Notes: generated by a model from the sequence alone, not told the origin. A stretch of 64,000 nt of DNA from Candidatus Nanopelagicus abundans (GCF_002288305.1 NZ_CP016779.1:1097864-1161863); one strand, 5' to 3'. Positions 7,883 to 16,832 are shown, counted from the stretch's first letter. Numbers and translations are program-made.

Positions 7883-9715
7883 CTGTTTTTGCAAAAGCGT
7901 GCTCAGTTGATACTCCTGTCCACTATCACTTTAATGGTCTTGTTCGTATTTTCACCTTTTTATGACACTACTAATACACCTAAATATTCAGTGCTTTTCA
8001 TTGGGGCTGCTCTTGGATTATCTTGTTTACTTAATCCTAAATTTGGGGTTCTGGAAAAAAAGAACTGGAAAAGCACACTACCACCAATAGTTTTTATATT
8101 TATAATGCTTTTGCTTGCTCTTGCAACAGATCAGAAATATATAGCTTTTTTTGGAAAATATGGCAGAAATAATGGCTGGATTCAATATCTGTGCTTTATT
8201 GTCTTATTCTTACTTGCAGCTTTCTCATTTAGCACATTAGCTGTGTCTAAATTACTAAACCTTTTGATATTGCTTGGCGCTATTACATCTTTGTATGGAT
8301 TTCTCCAATATAACGGGATTGATTTTCTAAATTACGCAGATACTGGTCTTCCAGTTATTGCAACCTTGGGTAACTCAAACTTTGCCTCTGCTTTCATTGG
8401 ATTAACAACCATTGCGCTGGTATGGAAAATTTTAGAAATCACTGACCTTAGGTTTAAATTTTTATTTCTTGGAATTTTAGTTTTTGAGCTATATGTAACT
8501 TATATATCAAAATCTTCACAGGGAATTTTTATTGCAATTCTTGGAATATTTCTCTTTCTTGGCTTTAAATATTTTACATCAAATAAAAAATATACAATTA
8601 CATACTTTACCTCCTATATAACTGTGCTTATATTGGGATTGATTGGTTTACTTCAAATAGGACCACTCACTAAATATGTTTACCAGGCTTCCACTTCCTA
8701 CCGTGGTGATTACTACAGAGCTGCGTGGAAAATGTTTAGCTCTGATAAATTCACCGGTATCGGTATTGATCGCTATGGTGATAACTATCGAATTTTCCGA
8801 GACGCAGATGCAGCCTTTAGACTTGGTCCAAGCTCTGTTGCATATTATGCTCACAACACTTTTCTTCAATTCCTTGCAACTGGTGGCATATTTCTTTTAC
8901 TTGCATATGTATTTACCATTGCAATGGTGTTGTTTGCGGCTACTAAAGGAATTAAGAAATTCACCGGAAAAGATCGAAGTATTTTTACCGCGCTATTTTC
9001 AACATGGATTGCCTACCAAGGCCAAGCTCTAGTGTCTATAGATCAGGTCTCTATAGCAGCATTAGGTTGGGTTCTATCCGGGGCAATAGTTGCACTTGGC
9101 TTTAATAATGAGCTAATCGCATTGCGGGGTCAGCGCCAATACACTTATGTAAATAAGTGGAATAATAATTTTAAGATTTCCACAATGGTCCCGAGTTTAA
9201 TTGCAATTATTGCCGTAATACTTTCACTCAGCTGGCTAACTCCTGTATGGAAAGCTGAATACAACATAAAAATGGCCAATAATTTAAAAGGTATCTTGAC
9301 TGACCCTAGATATGTTGAGGCGAAAAAGAATTACGCACTTAATGCAGTTAATGCAAAGCCATCAGAAATTAATTATAGAATTTTAGCAGCTGATGTTTTA
9401 GTTCAAGTTAATGAATTAGAACTTGCTCGGCAACAATTACAAATAGCATTAGATTCAGATGAAAAATCATATGAGTCAATCATTTATACTGCACAAGTTT
9501 ATGAGCGGGCAGAATTTTATGACTCTGCAATTAGATCAAGAATTGCAGCAAGTAAATTTGATAAATATGATACAGATAATTGGTTAAAACTAGGAAATAA
9601 CCTTGTAATTGTGGGTGATTTTGAATCAATAAAGAAAATAATTAGTATGTTAGCTCCATTGAAAAGTAAAACAAATATTGTAAGTGAGCTTACAAAACTT
9701 GTACCTAAAAGCTAA
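7880..9715 (+). CDS. O-antigen ligase/polymerase family protein with C-terminal TPR-like region
   Basis: A 611-residue polytopic membrane protein. About ten to twelve hydrophobic segments fill residues 5-440. They enclose the extracytoplasmic stretch with YRGDYYRAAWKMF, GIGIDRYGDNYR and YAHNTFLQFLATGG; the last is the H-N-x-x-L-Q pattern of the Wzy_C/WaaL family. These proteins polymerise or ligate surface polysaccharide, or glycosylate proteins, using lipid-linked sugars. From about residue 455 a soluble helical tail with ALNAVNAKPSEINYRILAADVL and ARQQLQIALDSDEKSYESIIYTAQVYERA looks like tetratricopeptide repeats. The gene stands alone between recR and dnaX on the opposite strand. Polymerase versus ligase cannot be decided. 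Confidence 0.8.
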   Translation: MLFLQKRAQLILLSTITLMVLFVFSPFYDTTNTPKYSVLFIGAALGLSCLLNPKFGVLEKKNWKSTLPPIVFIFIMLLLALATDQKYIAFFGKYGRNNGWIQYLCFIVLFLLAAFSFSTLAVSKLLNLLILLGAITSLYGFLQYNGIDFLNYADTGLPVIATLGNSNFASAFIGLTTIALVWKILEITDLRFKFLFLGILVFELYVTYISKSSQGIFIAILGIFLFLGFKYFTSNKKYTITYFTSYITVLILGLIGLLQIGPLTKYVYQASTSYRGDYYRAAWKMFSSDKFTGIGIDRYGDNYRIFRDADAAFRLGPSSVAYYAHNTFLQFLATGGIFLLLAYVFTIAMVLFAATKGIKKFTGKDRSIFTALFSTWIAYQGQALVSIDQVSIAALGWVLSGAIVALGFNNELIALRGQRQYTYVNKWNNNFKISTMVPSLIAIIAVILSLSWLTPVWKAEYNIKMANNLKGILTDPRYVEAKKNYALNAVNAKPSEINYRILAADVLVQVNELELARQQLQIALDSDEKSYESIIYTAQVYERAEFYDSAIRSRIAASKFDKYDTDNWLKLGNNLVIVGDFESIKKIISMLAPLKSKTNIVSELTKLVPKS

Positions 9716-11382
9716 TTTGATTCAGCAATAACCTTAGCGCCTAATTTACTTGCTAATAGATCAGCACCTGAGAGCATATCTTTATCGCCAGGATCCTCAT
9801 CATTTCTGGTCATAGTTGTAGTGGTAACGGATGAATCAACTGTTGCAAGAATCTTTCGCCTAACTCCTGTTACCTCTTCAAAAGCATCAGATAAAATTAC
9901 GTCACTTTCTGATCTAACAAATGAATCCTTCGCTCCTGAATTAACAATGCCAATTGTTATGTTCTCATCATCTAATGAAAGAATCTGCGCGCTAGTTGCT
10001 AGTAATGACCAGGTGAGACGGCGCTTGCCTTTAACCGAATCAATTACTTGTGGCCACATCCTGCGAAGGGAAGTAATATCAATACTTCCGCTAGGTTTGT
10101 TTGAAGCTGGTTTATTTTCAATAGGCTTACTTTCAACTACTTTATCAACTACCTCTTTAACAGGTTTAGCTTCTTTAATAGGCGCACTTTGTATAACAGC
10201 CAGTTGGGTTGGGTGAGATGGCGTAATTAAAGATGAGCTTTTCTCAAGCTTTTCAATCCGGGCAGTTATATTCACATTATCACCAGTTGGCAGCATCATT
10301 TGCCCACAAATTAACTCTAAAATTAATCTTGGCGGGGTGGCGCCCCTCATTTGAGTAAGTCCTTGCGCAATTAAATCTGCTGATCTAATCAGGGTTGCAA
10401 TTCCAATTAATTTTGCTTGGGTGCGAATTCGATCTAGTTGATCAGTTGGCAGAGAAATTAGAATTGCTGAGTTATTTTCATCAGATGCTCCAACAATAAT
10501 TAAATCTCTCATTCGCTCAAGTAGGTCTGAGGCAAATCGCTTTGGATCTTGTCCTGATTCAATTACTCGATCAATGGTTGTAAATAAAGAAGCGCTGTCT
10601 TGAGCAGCTATGGCATCAAGTGCTTCATCAATTAGTGCACTATCTGTATAACCAAGCAATGCAACGGCAATTTCATATGTAACACCATCACTGCCAGCAC
10701 CCGCTAGTAATTGACCAAGTATAGAAAGGCTATCTCTTACTGAACCACCTGAAGCTCTAACTACTAATGAAATAACACCTTTAGCAACCTTAATACCTTC
10801 TGATGCGCAGATCTTTTCAAGATGTAAATTTAGAATTACCGGTGGAACTAATCTAAACGGATAGTGGTGAGTCCTTGACCTAATTGTTGAAATTAATTTA
10901 TCTGGTTCAGTTGTGGCAAATATAAAAAGTACATGAGCAGGTGGTTCTTCAACTACTTTAAGTAACGCGTTCGCCGCCCCAGGCCCAAGTTGATGAGCCT
11001 CATCAATAATATAAATTTTATATCTTGAGGAGACTGGCGCGAAAAAAGCTTTATCCCGCAGATCTCTAGCATCATCTACTAAGCCATGTGTTGCAGCATC
11101 TAATTCAATTACATCTAATGAGCCAGGTCCATTTGCAACTAGATCCTTACATGATTGGCAAATGCCACACGGATTAGGTGTTGGTCCTTTCTCGCAATTT
11201 AAAGATCTTGCCATAATCCGAGCACTAGAAGTTTTACCACAACCTCTTGGGCCACTAAATAAATACGCATGGTGAATCTTTCCTGATTCAAGTGCGTTAC
11301 TAAGTGGAGTTGTTACATGCTCTTGGCCAATAACATCAGCAAAAATAGATGGGCGATATTTACGATATAAAGCTAATGACAT
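9712..11382 (-). CDS. dnaX: DNA polymerase III subunit gamma/tau
   Basis: A 556-residue clamp-loader ATPase. Walker A is GPRGCGKTS near residue 45. The zinc-binding cysteines follow (CEKGPTPNPCGICQSC). Walker B is YIIDEAHQLGPGAANALLKVVEEPP, and the sensor region is IFATTEPDKLISTIRSR. The C-terminal part is long enough for tau-like functions. GGGAGG lies 6 nt before the ATG as a strong ribosome-binding site. I see no A-run slippery site that would give a separate gamma form. Upstream are the SRP RNA and tRNA-Ser genes, the usual actinobacterial context. Downstream, the expected ybaB is absent. Confidence 0.97.
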   Translation of the reverse strand: MSLALYRKYRPSIFADVIGQEHVTTPLSNALESGKIHHAYLFSGPRGCGKTSSARIMARSLNCEKGPTPNPCGICQSCKDLVANGPGSLDVIELDAATHGLVDDARDLRDKAFFAPVSSRYKIYIIDEAHQLGPGAANALLKVVEEPPAHVLFIFATTEPDKLISTIRSRTHHYPFRLVPPVILNLHLEKICASEGIKVAKGVISLVVRASGGSVRDSLSILGQLLAGAGSDGVTYEIAVALLGYTDSALIDEALDAIAAQDSASLFTTIDRVIESGQDPKRFASDLLERMRDLIIVGASDENNSAILISLPTDQLDRIRTQAKLIGIATLIRSADLIAQGLTQMRGATPPRLILELICGQMMLPTGDNVNITARIEKLEKSSSLITPSHPTQLAVIQSAPIKEAKPVKEVVDKVVESKPIENKPASNKPSGSIDITSLRRMWPQVIDSVKGKRRLTWSLLATSAQILSLDDENITIGIVNSGAKDSFVRSESDVILSDAFEEVTGVRRKILATVDSSVTTTTMTRNDEDPGDKDMLSGADLLASKLGAKVIAESN

Positions 11383-11417
11383 TTATCGCCTCCCATCTTT
11401 AATTGGATAAAAATAAG

Positions 11418-11505
11418 GATCCCCCGCACACCCACTAAAAATTACCTACCCTTGCTGCATTCCTGCCCTGGGGGAGTTCGGCACCCAAGTGCCGCACGGG
11501 GGATC
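11418..11505 (-). ncRNA. ffs: Signal recognition particle RNA, small bacterial (4.5S-like) type
   Basis: On the minus strand the ends pair as GATCCCCCG...CGGGGGATC. The apical region reads CCAGGGCAGGAATGCAGC followed by AAGGGTA, which is the conserved Ffh-binding asymmetric loop and tetraloop region of domain IV. Total length is about 88 nt. The location between tRNA-Ser and dnaX is the standard actinobacterial position. The ends are estimated from the terminal helix. The RNA scaffolds Ffh for membrane protein targeting. Confidence 0.92.
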
Positions 11506-11558
11506 TAAAGGTAAATCATAGTAAGTTGCACCGATACTCTTATCCTTCAAGTAATACT

Positions 11559-11643
11559 GGAGGATTCGCATAGCGGCCGAGTGCGCACGCTTGGAAAGCG
11601 TGTGTAGGGTGACCTACCGAGGGTTCAAATCCCTCATCCTCCG
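11559..11643 (+). tRNA. tRNA-Ser (anticodon GGA)
   Basis: The acceptor stem GGAGGAT pairs with ATCCTCC. The anticodon arm CACGC-TTGGAAA-GCGTG gives anticodon GGA. A long variable arm (GTAGGGT...ACCTAC) marks it as class II serine tRNA. The T arm contains GGTTCAAAT. CCA is encoded at 11644-11646. It reads UCC and UCU codons. Confidence 0.97.
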
Positions 11644-11703
11644 CCAGACTGCATTTTCTCATAGTTCATCACTAAACTGCAATGGTCCTAAGGGGGAGTT
11701 AAT

Positions 11704-12954
11704 ATGAAGTCTCGAGTAACTCTACTTGTTTTCATAATTTTAGTTGCTTGTATTTCAGGAAATTCTTTCACAACTGCAAGTGAGACTTCATGGCAGAAGC
11801 CTATTTTAAAGTCATTTACATTCACGCCAACTGAAATTGAACTCTCTTCTGAAAATACCGAGGTAGAAATTTTACTGACAGTTACACACCCAAGTGGTAT
11901 TTCAAATCAAAGCATTGATGTTTATTTGGAAAACTCCACTTATGGTGCGAATTTCATTTACAGCACAAAGTTATTTAGAACTGAATCACCTATCAATTCA
12001 AGTTTAACTATTGTAAATTTCAAAGGATCACTTAAATTAGATCCGACTATTTTTCCAGGCGTTTGGATATTCTCATCTGACTCTGTTACGGCAAACCCGA
12101 TTCTAGATTCACCAAACTTTGTACCAAAGTCTTCTACCTTTACGCCACCGCCGTTTAGAGATTTTGTGGGTGCCGAGGCAGGATTACTCATTAGACGCCT
12201 CGGTAATCTTTCATTTGATTTTCAGACATTTGTGGGACCTTCACATCCCGCAAACAGTTACTTTGAAGATGGAAAGCCGACTATTTTTCCAATGATGAGG
12301 CCGATATGGAGAGTTAAAGAGTCATACGATCCGAAAGATTTTTTTCAGCTACGCACTAATCGCACTTCACTTCAGATTACCTCCTTAACCCCATTAACTT
12401 GCTCAGTCAATTCATCTATTTTGAACTTTATTTCGACTGGAGATTGTCAATTTAAAGTGTTTACGCAAAAAACAACTGATTTCGTTGCAAAAGAGCTTTT
12501 TTTAAATGTAGAAATACTTCCTGAGCGAAACAAAGTCAATTTAAATCTCCCCACAATTCCAACTCAACTGGTAACAGAATTCCCAAAAACTATTTCCCGC
12601 TCGGTAATTACATTAGACGGTGCAGAGGTATCTCCAGTATCAGATACTCCTACAGTCTGTTCGGCGTTTGGAAATGTACTGACAATGTATTTAACTGGAA
12701 ATTGTGTACTTTCATATTCAACTGTTGCGACTGAGTCTAGATTAGCTTCAGGTATTATTAAACAAGCGTTTATAGTCCTTCAAGAAGGCGTGGTGGAACC
12801 TCGCCCATCTCCTACCGCATCTCCTACCGCATTTCCTACCGCATCTCCCAAGTCACCCACTAAAAATCGAATTATTTGCGCTAAAGGTAAAACTAGTAAA
12901 AAAGTAAGTGGTGATAATCCAAAGTGCCCTAAGGGCTATAAGTTAAAAAAGTAA
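11704..12954 (+). CDS. Secreted protein of unknown function with Pro/Ser/Thr repeat and basic cysteine tail
   Basis: A 416-residue exported protein. Residues 1-26 form a signal peptide (KSRVTLLVFIILVACISG...). Residues 30-350 are beta-rich with pairs of cysteines (SLTPLTCSVNSSILNFISTGDC and TPTVCSAFGNVLTMYLTGNC). These two look like repeated Ig/bacterial surface-type strands of the form T-P-x-x-C-S...L-x-x-x-x-T-G-x-C. A low-complexity linker PSPTASPTAFPTASPKSPT follows, then a basic tail with ICAKGKTSKKVSG...PKCPKGYKLKK. An AGGGGGAG ribosome-binding site precedes the ATG. I do not recognise a function; a cell-surface role is inferred. Confidence 0.75.
   Translation: MKSRVTLLVFIILVACISGNSFTTASETSWQKPILKSFTFTPTEIELSSENTEVEILLTVTHPSGISNQSIDVYLENSTYGANFIYSTKLFRTESPINSSLTIVNFKGSLKLDPTIFPGVWIFSSDSVTANPILDSPNFVPKSSTFTPPPFRDFVGAEAGLLIRRLGNLSFDFQTFVGPSHPANSYFEDGKPTIFPMMRPIWRVKESYDPKDFFQLRTNRTSLQITSLTPLTCSVNSSILNFISTGDCQFKVFTQKTTDFVAKELFLNVEILPERNKVNLNLPTIPTQLVTEFPKTISRSVITLDGAEVSPVSDTPTVCSAFGNVLTMYLTGNCVLSYSTVATESRLASGIIKQAFIVLQEGVVEPRPSPTASPTAFPTASPKSPTKNRIICAKGKTSKKVSGDNPKCPKGYKLKK
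12805..12849 (+). repeat. Short tandem repeat (12-nt units) in the secreted protein gene
   Basis: Near-identical 12-nt units of the form GCATCTCCTACC occur at 12805-12816, 12817-12828 and 12829-12840, with a partial unit to 12849. They encode the P-T-A-S/F linker. Such in-frame minisatellites can change copy number by slippage, altering linker length without a frameshift. Confidence 0.85.
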
Positions 12955-12961
12955 ATTACTC

Positions 12962-13003
12962 TTTAGAGACTAAATTTCAACTCCAATATATTTAGTCTCT
13001 AAA
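12962..13003. terminator. Perfect 14-bp inverted repeat at a convergent junction
   Basis: TTTAGAGACTAAAT (12962-12975) and ATTTAGTCTCTAAA (12990-13003) are perfect inverted copies with a 14-nt loop. The repeat spans the gabD stop codon, and the left arm lies just beyond the end of the secreted protein gene. Neither side has a strong T-run, so it may act as a 3'-end RNA-stabilising hairpin or as a bidirectional terminator. Confidence 0.5.
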
Positions 13004-14394
13004 AATTCCTCAATACCAGCGAAGCCACCTTCGCGTCCTAGTCCTGATTGTTTAAACCCACCAAAAGGCGCGGCAGGATCTGAGATAACACCTTTATTAA
13101 TCGCAACCATTCCAGATTCAAGTGCCTCTGCTGTTCGTATCGCCCTCTTTAAATCAGATGAATAAACATAGGCAATAAGACCAAACTCTGTGGCATTTGC
13201 AAGAGTGATCGCTTCCTCATCAGATGATGTAATAACAATTGGAGCTACTGGGCCAAAGATCTCCTGTTTTAATATTGGATTATCTTTACTTACTGTAAGT
13301 ACTGTGGCTGGGTAAAAAGCGCCACTGCCATCAATAGATTTACCACCAACGTTAATTTTTGCACCATTTGTAACTGAATCATCTACTAATTGGGCAATTT
13401 TATTGCGTTCTTTAACTGAAACACTTGCGCCGAGTTGGGCGCCTGTCTCAAGTCCTGGGGCAAGTTTTAACGCGCCCATAGCTTTAGTTAATTTTTCAGT
13501 AAACTCAGCAGCAACCTCTTTAGCAACATAAAAGCGGTTTGCAGCTGTGCAAGCTGCGCCACCATTTCTCATCTTGGCCAACATGGCTCCGGCAACTGCG
13601 TCATCAACATTGGCATCTGCTAGAACTAAAAATGGTGCGTTACCACCTAGCTCCATTGAGCAACGGATCACTTGATCAGCTGCCTCTTTAAGTAAGACTC
13701 TGCCTACTTCAGTTGAACCAGTAAATGAAAGATTTACAACTCGTGGATCTTTTAAAATTTTGGCTATCCCGGGTCCTGATGGCACTGGCAGAATTAAATT
13801 AACAACACCGGCGGGTACTCCGGCACGCTCTAATATCTCAACAATTGCCATAGCGGTCAGTGGCGTCTCACCAGCTGGTTTTAAAATTACGGTGCAACCA
13901 GCAGCCAGGGCTGGGCCAATCTTTCTAGTTGCCATAGCAGCTGGAAAATTCCATGGCGTAATTAATAATGAAACTCCAACTGGTTGCTTGGTAACTAAAA
14001 TTCTTTTATCTCCACTTGGCGCAGTTCTAAACTCACCATTTATTCGAACTGCCTCCTCTGAAAACCAACGGAAGAATTCTGCGGCGTATAAAATTTCACC
14101 CTTAGCATCAGTTAAAACTTTGCCATTTTCTTTAGAGATAATTTCAGCAAGACGATCTGCCTCTGCCACCATAATTTCAAATGCTTTACGTAATATTTCA
14201 CCACGAAGGCGAGGAGCAGTTTTAGGCCAAGTTTTAAAAGCACTAGAAGCTGCGTCCACTGCCAGAGCGCATTGAGCATCTGTTGCAACTGAAACATTTG
14301 CAATGATTGATTCATTACTTGGATCAGTAACTGGGATGGTAGATGTTCCATCAACCCATTTACCATCAATATAAAGCTGCGTCTTTAACTGCAT
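12970..14394 (-). CDS. gabD: NAD(P)-dependent succinate-semialdehyde dehydrogenase-type aldehyde dehydrogenase
   Basis: A 474-residue aldehyde dehydrogenase. ITPWNFPAAMATRKIGPALAAGCTVILKPA is the cofactor-binding segment typical of GabD enzymes. MELGGNAPFLVLADA carries the general-base glutamate. The catalytic nucleophile is the cysteine in RNGGAACTAANRFYV. The C-terminal PFGGFKQSGLGREGG is also family-typical. GabD members oxidise succinic semialdehyde to succinate, but related aldehydes are possible. The start was moved to ATG 14394 (MQLKTQLYIDGKWVDG), because homologues begin here and a TATGCT element lies 7 nt upstream. Confidence 0.88.
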   Translation of the reverse strand: MQLKTQLYIDGKWVDGTSTIPVTDPSNESIIANVSVATDAQCALAVDAASSAFKTWPKTAPRLRGEILRKAFEIMVAEADRLAEIISKENGKVLTDAKGEILYAAEFFRWFSEEAVRINGEFRTAPSGDKRILVTKQPVGVSLLITPWNFPAAMATRKIGPALAAGCTVILKPAGETPLTAMAIVEILERAGVPAGVVNLILPVPSGPGIAKILKDPRVVNLSFTGSTEVGRVLLKEAADQVIRCSMELGGNAPFLVLADANVDDAVAGAMLAKMRNGGAACTAANRFYVAKEVAAEFTEKLTKAMGALKLAPGLETGAQLGASVSVKERNKIAQLVDDSVTNGAKINVGGKSIDGSGAFYPATVLTVSKDNPILKQEIFGPVAPIVITSSDEEAITLANATEFGLIAYVYSSDLKRAIRTAEALESGMVAINKGVISDPAAPFGGFKQSGLGREGGFAGIEEFLETKYIGVEI

Positions 14395-14407
14395 AAAGAT
14401 AAGCATA
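14392..14407 (-). promoter_or_regulatory. Leaderless promoter -10 element of gabD
   Basis: On the minus strand TATGCT (14407-14402) is followed by 7 nt and the ATG at 14394. No Shine-Dalgarno sequence is seen. It supports both the chosen start and a leaderless transcript. Confidence 0.5.
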
Positions 14408-14480
14408 CGCTTACTGCGTGTGCTTAAAAAATCTCGCATAAAAACAGGCGTATACTTAGGATCTAACTTCGTATAGGAGT

Positions 14481-16832
14481 GTGTTTAAAAAAGTGCCAAA
14501 GTCTTGGAGTGATAACGCACCTACTCCTAAGGTGTTAACTGAGCACGCACACCTTAAAGACTCATTTTTATATAAATTAAAGGTCAAACTACTAGGTAAA
14601 CCAATAAATCGCCATGATTTAAATGAGCAACGATTACCTAAAAGGAATGCTTTTGGCATCTTGTCTTCAGATTGCATTTCATCTAGTGCCTATGGTGGTG
14701 AGCAGATATTAGTTGCCCTAATACCAGCTTTTGGTCTTGCCGCTTTTACTATTTTCACGCCCCTTGTTGGGCTGATTTTAATAATTTTATTAGTTATTAC
14801 TTTTTCCTACCGAGATGTCATAAATACCTATACTAAAAGTGGTGGTGCATACGTAGTAGCTAGAGAAAATTTTGGCAAAGTAATCTCCCAGATTGCAGCC
14901 GTAGAGTTAATTTTTGGTTACATAATCACAGTTGCTATTCAAACTGCAGCAGGTGTTGCAGCTATCGTCTCAGCTATTCCTGAGTTATCAGATAATAAAG
15001 TTTTATTAACTCTTGGCATTATTACTGTGCTCACCTATATAAATTTACGGGGGGTAAAGGAAGCCGGGATTATCTTTGTACTACCCTCATATCTTTTTAT
15101 TTTTTCTATGTTTATAGTTTTTGTATTTGGAATTTGGCGTAATTTAAATTCTGATCTAATGCCATACCCAACAGATACTCCTGGCTTAATCGCTCTAGGT
15201 GAGCCCCAAGGATTATTAAGTTTGGCAGCAATTCTTTTAGTGTTAAAAGCATTTGCCAATGGCAGTGCTTCCCTTACTGGGTTAGAAGCTATTTCAGATA
15301 GCGTGGCATTATTTAAAGAGCCTGAACACAATAATGCTAGAAAAACTTTAATGATAATGAGCGCAGTCCTTGCCACTTTAATCACTGGTATTGCCTGGCT
15401 GGCGTATCAGGTAGTAGCAATTCCTTATGAATCTGGCACACCTACTGTTATCTCACTTGTTGCCCAAGCAGCCCTAGGTGATTCAGTTTTTGGCCAAAGT
15501 TTTTACTATTTCGTGCAGGCTTCAACTACCTTTATTTTATTTGCTGGTGCTAATACCTGCTTTAACGCCTTTCCAAATATGGTCAATATTGTGGCGGCAG
15601 ATGGCTTTTTACCAAAGCAGTTAACTAAGCGTGGACACCGGTTAGCATTTTCAAACGGAATTATTTTTATCTCAGGATCTGCTGGCCTATTAGTTATTGC
15701 CTCTGGTGCATCTATTACAGCGCTAGCTGCTATTTATGCATTAGCAGTCTTTATTGGCTTTACTTTAACCGGACTTGGCATGGCAAAGAAAACTAAAAAT
15801 CAAGGCGCTAAATACTATTTACATCTAACATCTGGATTAATTTCACTACTTACTGTAATTATTTTATCCTCAGTGAAGTTTGCAGAAGGTACTTGGTTAG
15901 TAGTTATTGGCACACCCATTGTGGCTGTAATTATGCTTAAATTTAATGATCGATATGCCCAAGAGAGTAAAGCACTACTACTTTCAAGTAAGGACTCTAG
16001 AGCAACCTCTATTACAAGACATGATGTAACAGTCTTAGTTGATCGAATTGATATTGCCACAGTTGGCGCAGTTAGATATGCCAGAAGTTTAAATCCGCGT
16101 AATTTAAATGCAGTTCATTTTGTAATAGATGATTTAAGAGCTGCCAGATTGGCTAAAGCTTGGGCAGAGAATCCAGCTTTTGATGATATTTCACTTCAAC
16201 TCATTGATTGCCCAGATAGAAGATTGGCAAACTCAGTTGTGGATTATGCAACTATTGTTACCGCATCTAATAATGTGGAGCTAACTCTGCTTTTGCCACG
16301 GCGGGCGTATTCAAAGTTTTTGGGAAGACTATTACATGATCAAACTGCTGAAACTATCGCAGGACCAATCTCACAACTACCTAAAGTAGTTGCGACAATT
16401 ATTCCATTTGATGTGCAAAAAATTATCTCTGGCCGTATTTTATCAATTCATAACGAGAGTAAAACAAATACTGCTAAAAACGAACAGCCAATTAGGGCGC
16501 AAAGTGCCTTTACTAAAACAGATACCGTGGTTAAGAAAAGTGAACCAATTAGTCACTACGCAGAAAATATGACGCCAATTAGTAGCATTACTTGGCGCAT
16601 GAGGGCCCACGTTCAAGGAAAAGTTAACTCAATTAAGGCTGCTCCCTCTGATTCCTCCCCATTAGTTGAAGTTGAGATCTGGGATGAAAGCGGTGGCGTT
16701 ACATTACAGTTTTTAGGAAGGCGTGAAATTTCAGGTCTTGAAGTTGGTTCTGAAATGCGAGCCGAAGGTATGGTGGGTGAGAATAACGGTCAATTAGTTA
16801 TTTTAAATCCATCATATGAAATTGTTATTTAA
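14481..16832 (+). CDS. APC-family permease fused to a C-terminal OB-fold domain
   Basis: A 783-residue fusion. Residues 50-490 form an amino acid/polyamine/organocation-type transporter of about 12 helices (LSSDCISSSAYGGEQILVALIPAFG..., KSGGAYVVARENFG..., INLRGVKEAGI). A soluble region (about 505-640) follows, with a Rossmann-like pattern (VTVLVDRIDIATVGAVRYARSLNPRNLNAVHFVID). A polar linker leads to residues 700-783, a separate OB-fold (ITWRMRAHVQGKVNSIKAA...VEVEIWDESGGVTLQFLGRREISGLEVGSEMRAEG...ILNPSYEI). In other actinobacteria the permease (Rv2690c-like) and the small OB-fold protein (Rv2694c-like) are separate genes at one locus. The start is GTG, but AGGAG is too close to it, so a GTG at 14493 is an alternative. 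The substrate is unknown. Confidence 0.85.
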   Translation: MFKKVPKSWSDNAPTPKVLTEHAHLKDSFLYKLKVKLLGKPINRHDLNEQRLPKRNAFGILSSDCISSSAYGGEQILVALIPAFGLAAFTIFTPLVGLILIILLVITFSYRDVINTYTKSGGAYVVARENFGKVISQIAAVELIFGYIITVAIQTAAGVAAIVSAIPELSDNKVLLTLGIITVLTYINLRGVKEAGIIFVLPSYLFIFSMFIVFVFGIWRNLNSDLMPYPTDTPGLIALGEPQGLLSLAAILLVLKAFANGSASLTGLEAISDSVALFKEPEHNNARKTLMIMSAVLATLITGIAWLAYQVVAIPYESGTPTVISLVAQAALGDSVFGQSFYYFVQASTTFILFAGANTCFNAFPNMVNIVAADGFLPKQLTKRGHRLAFSNGIIFISGSAGLLVIASGASITALAAIYALAVFIGFTLTGLGMAKKTKNQGAKYYLHLTSGLISLLTVIILSSVKFAEGTWLVVIGTPIVAVIMLKFNDRYAQESKALLLSSKDSRATSITRHDVTVLVDRIDIATVGAVRYARSLNPRNLNAVHFVIDDLRAARLAKAWAENPAFDDISLQLIDCPDRRLANSVVDYATIVTASNNVELTLLLPRRAYSKFLGRLLHDQTAETIAGPISQLPKVVATIIPFDVQKIISGRILSIHNESKTNTAKNEQPIRAQSAFTKTDTVVKKSEPISHYAENMTPISSITWRMRAHVQGKVNSIKAAPSDSSPLVEVEIWDESGGVTLQFLGRREISGLEVGSEMRAEGMVGENNGQLVILNPSYEIVI

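Noticed and set aside
8648..9032. Extra frames inside the O-antigen-ligase gene
   Set aside because: They are short overlapping frames without support; the main frame has continuous membrane segments and family motifs.
9712..11382. Programmed frameshift in dnaX producing a gamma subunit
   Set aside because: I looked for an A-rich slippery heptamer on the coding strand and saw none; the full-length frame is uninterrupted.
12805..12849. CRISPR-like repeat
   Set aside because: Units are 12 nt, contiguous without spacers, and encode a protein linker.
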